Shown: positions 25,313-33,444 of the stretch, piece by piece
Numbering within the stretch: the first letter of the stretch is position 1
How the letters are laid out: each line of letters opens with the position of its first letter
Source: CAKSQL01 sp045649415
GTDB taxonomy: Bacteria; Bacillota; Clostridia; UBA1381
Assembly: GCA_045649415.1 (NCBI GenBank)
Contig: JAZRPY010000014.1
Location: 124,001-188,000, forward strand
DNA: 64,000 bases
Reading direction: 5' to 3'
The notes under the pieces: generated by a model
Seen by the model: the letters and a program-made list of their open reading frames with translations, nothing else
What the model was told of the DNA's origin: nothing
The model's database searches: none
Translations under genes and position numbers: made by a program

Positions 25313-25341
25313 TTGCAGTTTTATGAAATTTTTTATATAAT
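25313..25341 (+). promoter_or_regulatory. Promoter of mtaB
   Basis: TTGCAG (25313-25318), 17-nt spacer, TATAAT (25336-25341). It lies back to back with the HPr-like promoter; the two -35 boxes are 6 nt apart. Confidence 0.8.
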
Positions 25342-25400
25342 AGTACTATTATTTGATGTAGATATTGATAGATTATAACTAATTTTATTAGGAAAGGGAA

Positions 25401-26714
25401 ATGACATATATGGAAAGGGCTGCATTTTACACATTGGGCTGTAAAGTCAACCAATATGAAACTGAGGCAATAAGAGAGCTTTTTGAGGAGTCGGGATATG
25501 AAATTGTTGACTTTGAGGATATAGCTGATGTTTATGTTATAAACACCTGCACAGTCACCAATATGAGTGACAGAAAGTCAAGGCAGATTATAAGACGAGC
25601 TAAAAACAAAAACCCAAAAGCAATAGTGGTTGTAACAGGCTGTTATGCACAAACTGCACCTGATGCAGTTAAAAAAATTGAGGGCGTCAATGTTGTTATA
25701 GGCACAAAGGACAGAAAAAATATTGTTGAGCTTACTAAAAAGGCCAGTGAAGAGCAATGCATTGATTATGTATCGGACATAATGCACACTCATAGCTTTG
25801 AGGATTTGTCATTAAAAACTTATCACGACAGAACAAGAGCCTTTATAAAGGTACAGGAAGGATGCAATCAGTTCTGTTCCTATTGCATCATTCCATATGC
25901 AAGAGGTCCAATCAGGAGCAGAGCTTTTGATGAGGTTATAAGTGAGATAAAAAGGCTTGCAGAGGAAGGATTTCTGGAAATTATTTTAACAGGTATTCAT
26001 ATAGCCTCCTATGGAAAAGATGGGGGAGAGTATGACTTAGGTGACTTAATATTGGCGGCTGACAAAATTGAGGGTATAAGAAGAATAAGACTAAGTTCAA
26101 TTGAGCCTATGACCTTCGATATGGATTTTATAAAGAAGATAAAGGGTGCGAAAAAATTATGTCACCATTTTCACTTGTCATTGCAGAGTGGGTGCGATGA
26201 AACACTAAAAAGAATGAACAGAAAATATATAACTAAAGAGTATGAAAATATAGTTATGGCATTAAGAGAGGCATATTCTGATGTTGCAATCACAACCGAT
26301 ATTATGGTAGGATTTCCGGGAGAGGATGAGGAGGAATTTTCAAAAACTCTTGAGTTCTCCCGAAAAATTAAATTTGCTGATGCACATATTTTCCAATATT
26401 CTCAAAGGAAGGGAACACCTGCAGCGAAGCGACCTGACCAGATATCACCCTTTGTTAAGGAAAGAAGGAGTAAGGAAATAATAGAGCTTACCTCAAAAAC
26501 AAAAGAGGAATTTGAAAGCACCTTTCTGGGTATGGATATGGAGGTACTTTTTGAACAACCATCTCAAAAGAAAAAAGGGTGGTTTGAGGGGAAAACAAAT
26601 AACTATCTCACAGTTATAGTCAAAACTGATAAGGACATTTCAGGAGAAATCTATAAAGTCCACTTAAACAGGGTTACGCCTTATGGAATTGAGGGAGAAA
26701 TAAAAGGAGCTTGA
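25401..26714 (+). CDS. mtaB: tRNA t6A37 methylthiotransferase MtaB
   Basis: 437-aa radical-SAM enzyme that converts t6A37 to ms2t6A37. The N-terminal UPF0004 domain has three cluster cysteines (TLGCKVNQYET, NTCTVTN, TGCYAQ). The radical-SAM motif is CNQFCSYCIIPYARG (CxxxCxxC, about residue 152). A TRAM domain occupies the last 65 residues. The NQYETEAI block and length separate MtaB from MiaB and RimO. The ATG at 25401 is used; one at 25410 is possible. Monocistronic between its own promoter and terminator. Confidence 0.93.
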   Translation: MTYMERAAFYTLGCKVNQYETEAIRELFEESGYEIVDFEDIADVYVINTCTVTNMSDRKSRQIIRRAKNKNPKAIVVVTGCYAQTAPDAVKKIEGVNVVIGTKDRKNIVELTKKASEEQCIDYVSDIMHTHSFEDLSLKTYHDRTRAFIKVQEGCNQFCSYCIIPYARGPIRSRAFDEVISEIKRLAEEGFLEIILTGIHIASYGKDGGEYDLGDLILAADKIEGIRRIRLSSIEPMTFDMDFIKKIKGAKKLCHHFHLSLQSGCDETLKRMNRKYITKEYENIVMALREAYSDVAITTDIMVGFPGEDEEEFSKTLEFSRKIKFADAHIFQYSQRKGTPAAKRPDQISPFVKERRSKEIIELTSKTKEEFESTFLGMDMEVLFEQPSQKKKGWFEGKTNNYLTVIVKTDKDISGEIYKVHLNRVTPYGIEGEIKGA

Positions 26715-26738
26715 TTTTCAAAATCAAGCTCCTTTTGT
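26706..26738 (+). terminator. Terminator after mtaB
   Basis: Arms GGAGCTTGATTTT (26706-26718) and AAAATCAAGCTCC (26720-26732), followed by TTTTG. The stop codon is inside the stem. Confidence 0.88.
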
Positions 26739-26793
26739 AATTATCACACAAATCATATCAAGACAGGTTTTTTCTTATATGATATTGCTCATT

Positions 26794-27663
26794 TTACAGC
26801 ATTTTTGAACTCTTGGTTTTATATAACTCTGCAACTATTGCTCCCGATAAAATCAGGATTGCGCCTAAAACTTGCATAGGTGTGAGCGCTTCTTTTAAAA
26901 TCAGCAATGCAAAGAAAATTGCCGATAGTGGCTCTAAGTAGCCTAAAACTGCAACTGTCTGCACAGACAGGCTTTTTGCAGAGGAAAAGAATAGGTAGCA
27001 ACCAAGACCTGTGTTTACAATTCCCAACACCGAAATCCAGAGGATGTCGGAGGGGAGAACTGATATTTTAAGTCCGTTTTTAAAGAACATAAACACAAAT
27101 AAAGTAATAAATGCACTCACAAGCTGAAGGGTTGAATTTTCAAGTCCTGACACATTTTTTGCCTTTTTGTTGAAGATAATCATACCTGCATAGGTTACTG
27201 CCGACATAACGCCACAAAAAGCACCCCAGGGATTGAGTGAATTTTTTTCTGATGTGCCATTTATAAAAAGCATACCCAAAAGCACCATAACAAAGCCTGC
27301 TACCTTTGGAATAGTGAGCTTTGTTTTAAATATGAGAGGAGATAGGATAATCACAATAACAGGTCCTGAATAGTAGAGTAGCTCGCCTATGCTTACGCCC
27401 ACCTTGTCAAATGCTTCATAAAGAAGCATCCAGCTTGTACCCATAAAAATTCCTGATATAGCTATAAAAAGAGCATCCTTTTTATATTTTAAAAGGGTAA
27501 AGCTTTTGGTGGATATAAATAGAATAACCAACATAGTTACACTACCAAGCAATGTTCTCATAAACACAATTTCATAGCTTGAAAGGGTAATATAGCTTGC
27601 AACTATACCATTTATTCCAAATATCAAAAGTGATATAATATGTAAAATATAATTCTTTTTCAT
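26794..27663 (-). CDS. EamA/DMT family transporter
   Basis: 289 aa with ten predicted helices in two EamA repeats (about 5-135 and 148-285). The second repeat ends with LGYLEPLSAIFFALLILKEAL, the conserved DMT block. Such proteins export metabolites or take up solutes; the substrate cannot be told. Last gene of a minus-strand operon with a GNAT gene and two chromate transporters. I saw no clear terminator after it. Confidence 0.88.
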   Translation of the reverse strand: MKKNYILHIISLLIFGINGIVASYITLSSYEIVFMRTLLGSVTMLVILFISTKSFTLLKYKKDALFIAISGIFMGTSWMLLYEAFDKVGVSIGELLYYSGPVIVIILSPLIFKTKLTIPKVAGFVMVLLGMLFINGTSEKNSLNPWGAFCGVMSAVTYAGMIIFNKKAKNVSGLENSTLQLVSAFITLFVFMFFKNGLKISVLPSDILWISVLGIVNTGLGCYLFFSSAKSLSVQTVAVLGYLEPLSAIFFALLILKEALTPMQVLGAILILSGAIVAELYKTKSSKML

Positions 27664-27681
27664 AGCGTTACTTCCATTTAA

Positions 27682-28185
27682 TCAATAGCTGGTGAGGTGG
27701 TATGCAATTCGTGGAGTGTTGTCAAACAAATAGATAATTCCACATTTAAAAAAACCGTGTTTTTCCAAAATATGTTGCATAACCTTGTTGTCCTCGTGTG
27801 TATCAATACGAATATTCTTTATAAGCTTTTTGCAAAATTCAAGACAGGGAGTGAAGGTGTGGGAATATTCTCCATCACTTGCAATTCTGTGGATTGTGCC
27901 ATATTCCTCATTGTTGAGCCATTCTCCACCCTCAATTATGTCATAGGTGGAGTCCCTGCCGATTTTGAAAAAGAAAACACAATGGGCAATGTCCCTGTCA
28001 TCTACGCCCACATAAGATAAACCCTCTTTTATATCATTCCTAACCATTTCAATATCAGGATAGGTGTCACCCCATTGGGTTGGATTTCCTGTTCTTTTCA
28101 TATAATCACGCGCATACGCATAAATTTCCAAAATTCTTTCATAATCGTCAATTCTTGATTGACGGATTGTGAGGTTATTGTTCAT
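27682..28185 (-). CDS. GNAT family N-acetyltransferase
   Basis: 167 aa. The order of elements fits GNAT: RQSRIDDYERILEIYAYARDYM at the N-terminus, the central strand YVGVDDRDIAHCVFFFKIG, and RIDTHEDNKVMQHILEKHGFFKCG as the C-terminal acetyl-CoA/substrate block. The usual Q/RxxGxG/A loop is poorly conserved. The substrate is unknown. It lies 15 nt after the chromate transporter gene and 18 nt before the EamA gene. Confidence 0.8.
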   Translation of the reverse strand: MNNNLTIRQSRIDDYERILEIYAYARDYMKRTGNPTQWGDTYPDIEMVRNDIKEGLSYVGVDDRDIAHCVFFFKIGRDSTYDIIEGGEWLNNEEYGTIHRIASDGEYSHTFTPCLEFCKKLIKNIRIDTHEDNKVMQHILEKHGFFKCGIIYLFDNTPRIAYHLTSY

Positions 28186-28200
28186 AATACTTTCTCCTGA

Positions 28201-28794
28201 TTATATAAGCATTTTTAAATATCCTACAATTATTCCCAAGACTGCCGATAATAGTATGATAATAATGGGGTGCATTTTCTTTTTAAAGGTAAGAAATGCC
28301 ATAATTAAGAATATTCCCATGGAAATTATAAAGGAAATATCAGTCATTGCCTTAACGGAAAAGCTATCGTGAAAAAATGCATTTATGGCAATAGATATAA
28401 TTGCAGATGCAATAAGTCCCACGGTGGCAGGCTTTAATCCTGACATACAACCCTTTATGATTTTACTTTCCTTGAATTTTTCAAAGCAGGTTGCCACAAT
28501 CAATATGATGATAAAGGAGGGAAGAACAACCCCCAAGGTTGCACAGAAAGCACCAAATATTCCACCCAGTATTCCTGATGCCTCACCCATTTTTGTACCA
28601 ATATAGGTTGCAATATTAACTGCAAATGGTCCGGGAGTGCTTTCGCTTACTGCAATAAAGTTAATAAAATCGTCTGTGGATAGCCAATTATTTCCAAGCA
28701 CCTCTGCCTGAATTAAGGGGAGCATAGCATAGCCACCACCAAAGGTGAAAAGACCTATTTTAAATAAGGTCAGAAAAAGTGTTAAATAAATCAT
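28201..28794 (-). CDS. Chromate transporter (CHR) family, second half-size subunit
   Basis: 197 aa with about six helices. The CHR hallmark occurs near the N-terminus: FKIGLFTFGGGYAMLPLIQAEV, then AVSESTPGPFAVNIATYIG. Short-form CHR proteins come in tandem pairs that together correspond to one full-length ChrA. Its ATG overlaps the preceding stop codon (ATGA), so the pair is translationally coupled. The real substrate of such pairs in anaerobes is uncertain. Confidence 0.9.
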   Translation of the reverse strand: MIYLTLFLTLFKIGLFTFGGGYAMLPLIQAEVLGNNWLSTDDFINFIAVSESTPGPFAVNIATYIGTKMGEASGILGGIFGAFCATLGVVLPSFIIILIVATCFEKFKESKIIKGCMSGLKPATVGLIASAIISIAINAFFHDSFSVKAMTDISFIISMGIFLIMAFLTFKKKMHPIIIILLSAVLGIIVGYLKMLI

Positions 28795-29348
28795 TTTAAT
28801 GCCCTCCCTTTGTTAACCATTGAGGAGATTAAGCCTACTATAGCGCATAGAATGAGAACAAATAAAACATTCACATTAAATATTGCTACCAAAACAAAGG
28901 AAAGTGCCATAAGGATATATGAAATTATTCCCTTTGGTGCTTGCTTGTACATTGATATCAATGCCTTTAAAATCAGAACAAGTATTCCGACTCTTATTCC
29001 TTCAAATGCAAATTTGACTACCTGAAGATTCTGGAACTGAGTGATAAAAAAGGATAGTATAGAAATTATTATAAAGGAAGGCACAACCACTCCAAGAGTT
29101 GAAAAGAAAGAGCCTAAAATACCACAGACCTTAAAGCCGATAAAGGTTGCCGCATTGATTGCAATAGGACCGGGGGTTGATTCGGCAATTGTTATTATAT
29201 TTAAAATATCCTCATCAGTAATCCATTTTTTGTTGTCCACCACCTCTTTTTGAATAAGGGGAATCATGGCATAGCCACCACCAAAGGTGAAAAGACCGAT
29301 GTTAAAAAAGGTTTTGAATAACGACAATGTTTTTTTAAAATTACTCAT
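28791..29348 (-). CDS. Chromate transporter (CHR) family, first half-size subunit
   Basis: 185 aa and homologous to its neighbour: FNIGLFTFGGGYAMIPLIQKEV and TIAESTPGPIAINAATFIGFKV. I start it at the ATG at 29348 (AGGAG 7 nt upstream) rather than an in-frame codon at 29378. First gene of a four-gene minus-strand operon (CHR, CHR, GNAT, EamA). Confidence 0.9.
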   Translation of the reverse strand: MSNFKKTLSLFKTFFNIGLFTFGGGYAMIPLIQKEVVDNKKWITDEDILNIITIAESTPGPIAINAATFIGFKVCGILGSFFSTLGVVVPSFIIISILSFFITQFQNLQVVKFAFEGIRVGILVLILKALISMYKQAPKGIISYILMALSFVLVAIFNVNVLFVLILCAIVGLISSMVNKGRALK

Positions 29349-29372
29349 ACATTTACTCCTACTAAAATTTTC

Positions 29373-29418
29373 AAACAAAAAAACAAAACGATAAAGCTTG
29401 TATAAGCTCTATCGTTTT
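29373..29418 (-). terminator. Terminator of rpsT
   Basis: Arms AAAACGATAAAGCTT (29385-29399) and AAGCTCTATCGTTTT (29404-29418). On the minus strand GTTTTTTTG follows. Confidence 0.9.
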
Positions 29419-29433
29419 ACTTTTAAGATAATC

Positions 29434-29700
29434 TTATGCATCAAGCTTTGCAAGCTTTATAGCCAATTGAGATTTCTTTCTTGCTGCAGTGTTCTTGTGG
29501 ATGATACCTTGGCTAATACCTTGGTCAATCTTCTTAACTGCATCGTTGAACAATGTTTTTGCATTTTCAACATTCTTTTCTTCAATTGCACTTTCAAACT
29601 TTTTGATAGCAGTTTTCATTGCTGTCTTGTGCATTTGGTTGATCAATGTCTTCTTTTCAATTACCTTAATACGCTTTTTTGCTGATTTAATGTTTGGCAT
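29434..29700 (-). CDS. rpsT: 30S ribosomal protein S20
   Basis: 88 aa, Lys/Ala-rich. MPNIKSAKKRIKVIEKKTLIN and GIIHKNTAARKKSQLAIKLAK are the standard S20 blocks; it binds 16S rRNA helices 9 and 44. Monocistronic, with its own promoter and terminator and a GGAGGTGAATTCAA Shine-Dalgarno region. Confidence 0.97.
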   Translation of the reverse strand: MPNIKSAKKRIKVIEKKTLINQMHKTAMKTAIKKFESAIEEKNVENAKTLFNDAVKKIDQGISQGIIHKNTAARKKSQLAIKLAKLDA

Positions 29701-29741
29701 TTGAATTCACCTCCATATAGTCTAATACATAATACCCGTAT

Positions 29742-29770
29742 ATTCTACCACAAATAAATATAAAAATCAA
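29742..29770 (-). promoter_or_regulatory. Promoter of rpsT
   Basis: Minus strand: TTGATT (29765-29770), 17-nt spacer, TAGAAT (29742-29747). Confidence 0.78.
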
Positions 29771-29884
29771 GCGTTTTTTTAAAATTCTTTCAAAAAATTT
29801 TCTTTCTAACTAAAAATAATATAAGATACAAAAATAAACTATAAAAAGATGTGGAATTTTACTATATAAATAGTGTAATTTCAC

Positions 29885-29913
29885 TTGAATTTAGGAGTGG
29901 GGTAGTATATAAT
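29885..29913 (+). promoter_or_regulatory. Promoter of the nitroreductase gene
   Basis: TTGAAT (29885-29890), 17-nt spacer, TATAAT (29908-29913). Confidence 0.8.
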
Positions 29914-29951
29914 ATATAAAAATATGATTTTGAAATAAAGGGAGAAAAATT

Positions 29952-30524
29952 ATGAATATCAGGGATGCAATCTTAAACAGACGAACAATAAGAAAGTTTC
30001 AGGAAAAGAAGATTGATAGAGCTATTTTAAGGGAGCTTGTGAATTTTGGAAGGCTTGCACCCACTGCAGTAAATCTTCAGCCCGTTAAATTTGCTATTAT
30101 AACAGATGATGAGAGCTTGGCTAAAATTTATCCCAACACAAAGTGGGCGGGATATTTAAAGGACGGAGCGCCGGCTGAGGATGAAAGACCTGTTGCATAC
30201 ATTGCAATTCTCGGGGATAATTCAATTAAAGAGGATTGCACAACAGATGTGGGAGCAGTGATTGAAAATATCTTGCTTGGTGCTATGGAATATAACATCG
30301 CATCCTGTTGGTTAGGAGCAATAAACCGACCTGAGATATTAAAAATATTAGGTATTTCGGAGGATGATTATTCACTTCTCAATATGGTGGCACTTGGGTA
30401 TCCCAAGCAGGAAAGTGAATATGTGGATATGGTCGATGATGATATTAAATATTATCGTGATGATAATGGAAATATTCGTGTACCAAAAAGAAAATTAGAG
30501 GATGTTATAGTGCTTGATAAATAA
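29952..30524 (+). CDS. Nitroreductase family protein
   Basis: 190-aa FMN-dependent oxidoreductase-like protein. N-terminal RRTIRKFQEKKIDRAILREL and LAPTAVNLQPVKFAI bind FMN phosphate and ring. The C-terminal block is ASCWLGAINRPEILKILGI, then VALGYP. The physiological electron acceptor is unknown. Monocistronic between its own promoter and a bidirectional terminator. The start has GGGAG 8 nt upstream. Confidence 0.9.
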   Translation: MNIRDAILNRRTIRKFQEKKIDRAILRELVNFGRLAPTAVNLQPVKFAIITDDESLAKIYPNTKWAGYLKDGAPAEDERPVAYIAILGDNSIKEDCTTDVGAVIENILLGAMEYNIASCWLGAINRPEILKILGISEDDYSLLNMVALGYPKQESEYVDMVDDDIKYYRDDNGNIRVPKRKLEDVIVLDK

Positions 30525-30554
30525 AAATAGCCAACCTTTTATGGTCGGCTATTT
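30525..30554. terminator. Bidirectional terminator between the nitroreductase and ZIP genes
   Basis: Arms AAATAGCCAACC (30525-30536) and GGTCGGCTATTT (30543-30554) with one internal mismatch. Both flanks carry only short A/T runs. Confidence 0.7.
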
Positions 30555-30560
30555 AATGGC

Positions 30561-31346
30561 TTATATAAACAGTAAAAGACTCAAAGCCATAATTCCCATT
30601 CCGATAATGACGCCCACAATAGTGACTTTGCTTTTTTCATACTCGTGTGCCATCGGCAGCAGCTCCTCAAGGGAGATAAAGACCATGATCCCTGCAACTA
30701 TGCCGAAAAGCACACCAAAGGTGATGTCGTTGAAAAATGGTTTTAATAGAAGATATCCGATTATAGCACCGACAGGCTCGGTCATTCCTGATAAAAAGGA
30801 AATTAAAAATGACGATAGCTTACTGCCTGTGGAGTAGTAAATGGGAAGAGAGGTTGCTATTCCCTCAGGGATGTTGTGGATTGCAATGGCGATGGCAATT
30901 GCAACGCCTAAATGTGGGTCCTTCAAAGCAGAGGTAAAGGTTGCCATTCCCTCAGGGAAATTATGAATACCGATTGTGAGTGCAGTAACAATTCCCATTC
31001 TTTTTAATCGATTATTCTGTGGATTTTGTTTTTTTGCACCAATATCATTCTCTGTGGACGGGATGAAAAAATCTATTAAGGCAATTAAGAGTATGCCTGC
31101 AAAAAATGAAATAACACATAGCCAGTACCCATATGTATCATTAAGGGCAGAGGATAGGTATCCACGAGCCTTTGTGAAAATTTCAATCATTGCAACATAT
31201 AGCATAACACCTGCAGAAAAGCCTAAGGAAAAGGATAAGAATTTTGTGTTGGTGCGTTTGGCAAACAATGCCATAATACTTCCAACACCTGTGGACATCC
31301 CTGCAAAGAGGGTAAGTCCCAATGAAAATAAAACATCCGATTGCAT
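30561..31346 (-). CDS. ZIP family divalent metal transporter (ZupT-like)
   Basis: 261 aa with eight predicted helices. The two metal-site helices carry IGIHNFPEGMATFTSAL and AIAIHNIPEGIATSLPIYY, the HNxPEG pair of the ZIP family. Short variable loop between helices 3 and 4. It would import zinc, iron or manganese into the cytoplasm. Divergent from the MFS gene. The 105-nt intergenic region holds several AT-rich -10-like boxes but no promoter I would commit to. Confidence 0.92.
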   Translation of the reverse strand: MQSDVLFSLGLTLFAGMSTGVGSIMALFAKRTNTKFLSFSLGFSAGVMLYVAMIEIFTKARGYLSSALNDTYGYWLCVISFFAGILLIALIDFFIPSTENDIGAKKQNPQNNRLKRMGIVTALTIGIHNFPEGMATFTSALKDPHLGVAIAIAIAIHNIPEGIATSLPIYYSTGSKLSSFLISFLSGMTEPVGAIIGYLLLKPFFNDITFGVLFGIVAGIMVFISLEELLPMAHEYEKSKVTIVGVIIGMGIMALSLLLFI

Positions 31347-31451
31347 AATAATAAACCTTTCTGCCTGATTTGAGTTATAGTCAGTTTTAAATTATCAGGC
31401 TATAATGTTATATTACGCCAAGAAAAAAGAATGTGTGAAGGAGAAAGAAGA

Positions 31452-32687
31452 ATGAACAGGTTCACCTATAAAACAACCAAGCTTGCGTGCTATATAGGAT
31501 ACATAACCCAGGCAATAGTTATAAATCTTATGCCCGTTTTTTTTATTATATTTCAGAACGAATATAACATATCCTTCACCAGACTTGGAAGCTTAATTTT
31601 ATTAAATTTCGTAGTACAGATAGGGTTAGATGTGCTTGCTGCAAAATACATTGATAAAATAGGCTTCAGAAGAGCAGCAATACCTGCACATATATTCTCG
31701 GTACTGGGCTTGGTAGGAATGGGTTTTCTTTCTCAGCTTATGAGTGACCCATATATTGGACTTATCATATCAGTTATATTGTTCTCCCTTGGTGGAGGCT
31801 TGATTGAGGTGGTTATAAGCCCTGTTATAGATTTGATTCCATCATCGAACAGCACAGGTGCAATGAGCCTTTTACATTCATTCTATTGTTGGGGACAATT
31901 AGTAGTGGTGCTTTTATCTACTCTTGCACTAAATATATTCGGATATAATTCGTGGAAATGGATCTCATTATTTTGGGCAATTATTCCTGCAATCAACATA
32001 TATCTTTTTATGAATGTACCATTGCCTGAAACAATTAAGGAGAAAAAAGAGCCTATAAAGTCTTTGTTCAGGGAAAAAATTTTTTTGTTGGTTATTCTTT
32101 TGATGCTTGGTGCAGGTGCAGCAGAGCAGACTATGGCACAATGGGCAAGCTTATTTGCGCAAAAGGGCTTGCAGGTTTCAAAGATTGTGGGGGATTTGTT
32201 AGGACCTTGCGCCTTTGCACTCTTAATGGCACTTGGAAGAGTGTGGTATGGGTTTAATGGAGGGAAGCAGAATTTAAGGTCGTCCCTATTGGGATGCAGT
32301 GTGTTATGTGTTATCTGCTATCTGGTGTGTGTATTTGAAAATAATCCAATAGTATCCTTAGTAGCCTGTGCAGTAACAGGCGTATCTGTTAGTATAATGT
32401 GGCCGGGAGTATTATCATATGCTGCAAACTGTTTTCCAAAAAGTGGTGCTGCAATGTTTGGAGTGATGGCAATTTTTGGTGACATTGGTTGTTCGTTAGG
32501 GCCTTGGGTGGCAGGCAGAGTTTCGGATGTTGTTAAGGGTATGCCAGAGGTTATTGAATATGTAACAACAACAGGAATGAATTTAGATGGTGTTGCAATG
32601 AAGGCAGGCATATTGACAAGTGTTATATATCCCATCATAATGATTATAGGACTGATACTTTTAAAGAAAAATAAAAAGCAGCTATAA
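31452..32687 (+). CDS. Major facilitator superfamily transporter
   Basis: 411 aa, 12 predicted helices in two bundles separated by a charged loop (PETIKEKKEPIKSLFREKIF, about 195-215). A DKIGFRRA segment in loop 2-3 is the MFS motif-A equivalent. The substrate is unknown; the glycine-rich, sugar-permease-like pattern is not decisive. The start is the ATG at 31452 with AAGGAG 9 nt upstream; the ATG at 31431 has no Shine-Dalgarno. Confidence 0.85.
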   Translation: MNRFTYKTTKLACYIGYITQAIVINLMPVFFIIFQNEYNISFTRLGSLILLNFVVQIGLDVLAAKYIDKIGFRRAAIPAHIFSVLGLVGMGFLSQLMSDPYIGLIISVILFSLGGGLIEVVISPVIDLIPSSNSTGAMSLLHSFYCWGQLVVVLLSTLALNIFGYNSWKWISLFWAIIPAINIYLFMNVPLPETIKEKKEPIKSLFREKIFLLVILLMLGAGAAEQTMAQWASLFAQKGLQVSKIVGDLLGPCAFALLMALGRVWYGFNGGKQNLRSSLLGCSVLCVICYLVCVFENNPIVSLVACAVTGVSVSIMWPGVLSYAANCFPKSGAAMFGVMAIFGDIGCSLGPWVAGRVSDVVKGMPEVIEYVTTTGMNLDGVAMKAGILTSVIYPIIMIIGLILLKKNKKQL

Positions 32688-32706
32688 AATAATATAGCTG
32701 CTTTTG
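32674..32706. terminator. Bidirectional terminator after the MFS gene
   Basis: Arms AAAAGCAGCTATA (32674-32686) and TATAGCTGCTTTT (32693-32705). The T-tract is good on the minus strand (TATTTTTCT) and moderate on the plus strand. Confidence 0.8.
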
Positions 32707-32723
32707 GTATTTAATATAGTTAT

Positions 32724-32757
32724 GGTATGTAAAGCTTTTACATACCATTTTTTATGC
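32724..32757 (+). terminator. Second, near-perfect hairpin with T-tract
   Basis: Arms ATGGTATGTAAA and TTTACATACCAT around the loop GCT, then TTTTTTA on the plus strand. It is oriented as a plus-strand terminator but lies only about 20 nt after the previous one, with no plus-strand gene between, so its client is unclear. Confidence 0.6.
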
Positions 32758-32823
32758 TCAGTAGTTTCATACGCTTTTACCTCCGAATAGCTTCTCTGTC
32801 AAATTCAATATCAAAGGTATCAA

Positions 32824-33177
32824 TCAAAAGCTCCCAAGCCCGAAGCTGATTAAGAGAGCTTCATCAACTGTGGACATCAACTCTTTGTCAAGATGCCCTG
32901 TTTTTTCTTTTAAGCGTTGTTTATCAATTGTTCTGATTTGTTCCAAAAGGATTACTGAATCCTTGTTAAGACCATATTCTTTTGCAGCAAGCTCAATATG
33001 CGTAGGCATCTTCGCTTTGTTAATCTGCGAGGTTATAGCTGCTGCAATCACAGTTGGGCTGTATTTATTGCCGACATCATTTTGGACAATCAGAACAGGT
33101 CTGATGCCACCCTGTTCGCTACCAATAACAGGACTTAAATCGGCATAATAAATATCTCCTCTTTTTACAATCACCAC
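32824..33177 (-). CDS. ndoA: Endoribonuclease toxin, MazF/EndoA family
   Basis: 117-aa PemK/MazF toxin that cleaves mRNA at short sequences (UACAU for Bacillus EndoA). IVKRGDIYYADLSPVIGSEQGG and RPVLIVQNDVGNKYSPTVI form the catalytic core with its Arg and Thr residues. GTG start (GGAG 8 nt upstream) whose G is the last base of the antitoxin stop codon, so the two are coupled. Its place after alr and ndoAI matches Bacillus. Confidence 0.94.
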   Translation of the reverse strand: MVIVKRGDIYYADLSPVIGSEQGGIRPVLIVQNDVGNKYSPTVIAAAITSQINKAKMPTHIELAAKEYGLNKDSVILLEQIRTIDKQRLKEKTGHLDKELMSTVDEALLISFGLGSF

Positions 33178-33407
33178 TATTCACACTCCGTCAGTTTTTC
33201 CTCATATTGCCTAAACTCTTCGTTGTCGGCGTCCAAACACATTTCTGCTAACGAAAGATTTATTAAGGACATCCTTTTATAGCCTTTCTTCAGTGCATTT
33301 CTCAAAGCCAATTTATCCTTATTACAAATCAAATCAGATATCATATGAGTATTGGTTTTGTTTTTCACTAATGTGAGCTTTAAAAAGACCTTTTTTAGTT
33401 GTGACAA
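33177..33407 (-). CDS. ndoAI: MazE-type antitoxin EndoAI (ribbon-helix-helix), divergent N-terminus
   Basis: 76 aa from a TTG start. The C-terminal half, ALKKGYKRMSLINLSLAEM then LDADNEEFRQYEEKLTECE, is the toxin-binding segment of clostridial EndoAI. The N-terminal half should be a ribbon-helix-helix DNA-binding fold. Here KKVFLKLTLVKNKTNTHMISDLI only loosely matches and the usual SLPxxL strand is poorly preserved. No better upstream ATG exists, since a stop codon lies 8 codons before. Position and the 1-nt overlap with the toxin gene support the call. Confidence 0.75.
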   Translation of the reverse strand: MSQLKKVFLKLTLVKNKTNTHMISDLICNKDKLALRNALKKGYKRMSLINLSLAEMCLDADNEEFRQYEEKLTECE

Positions 33408-33444
33408 AGTAATCAGGCCCCCCGTTTATTCTTTTTGGAATATC

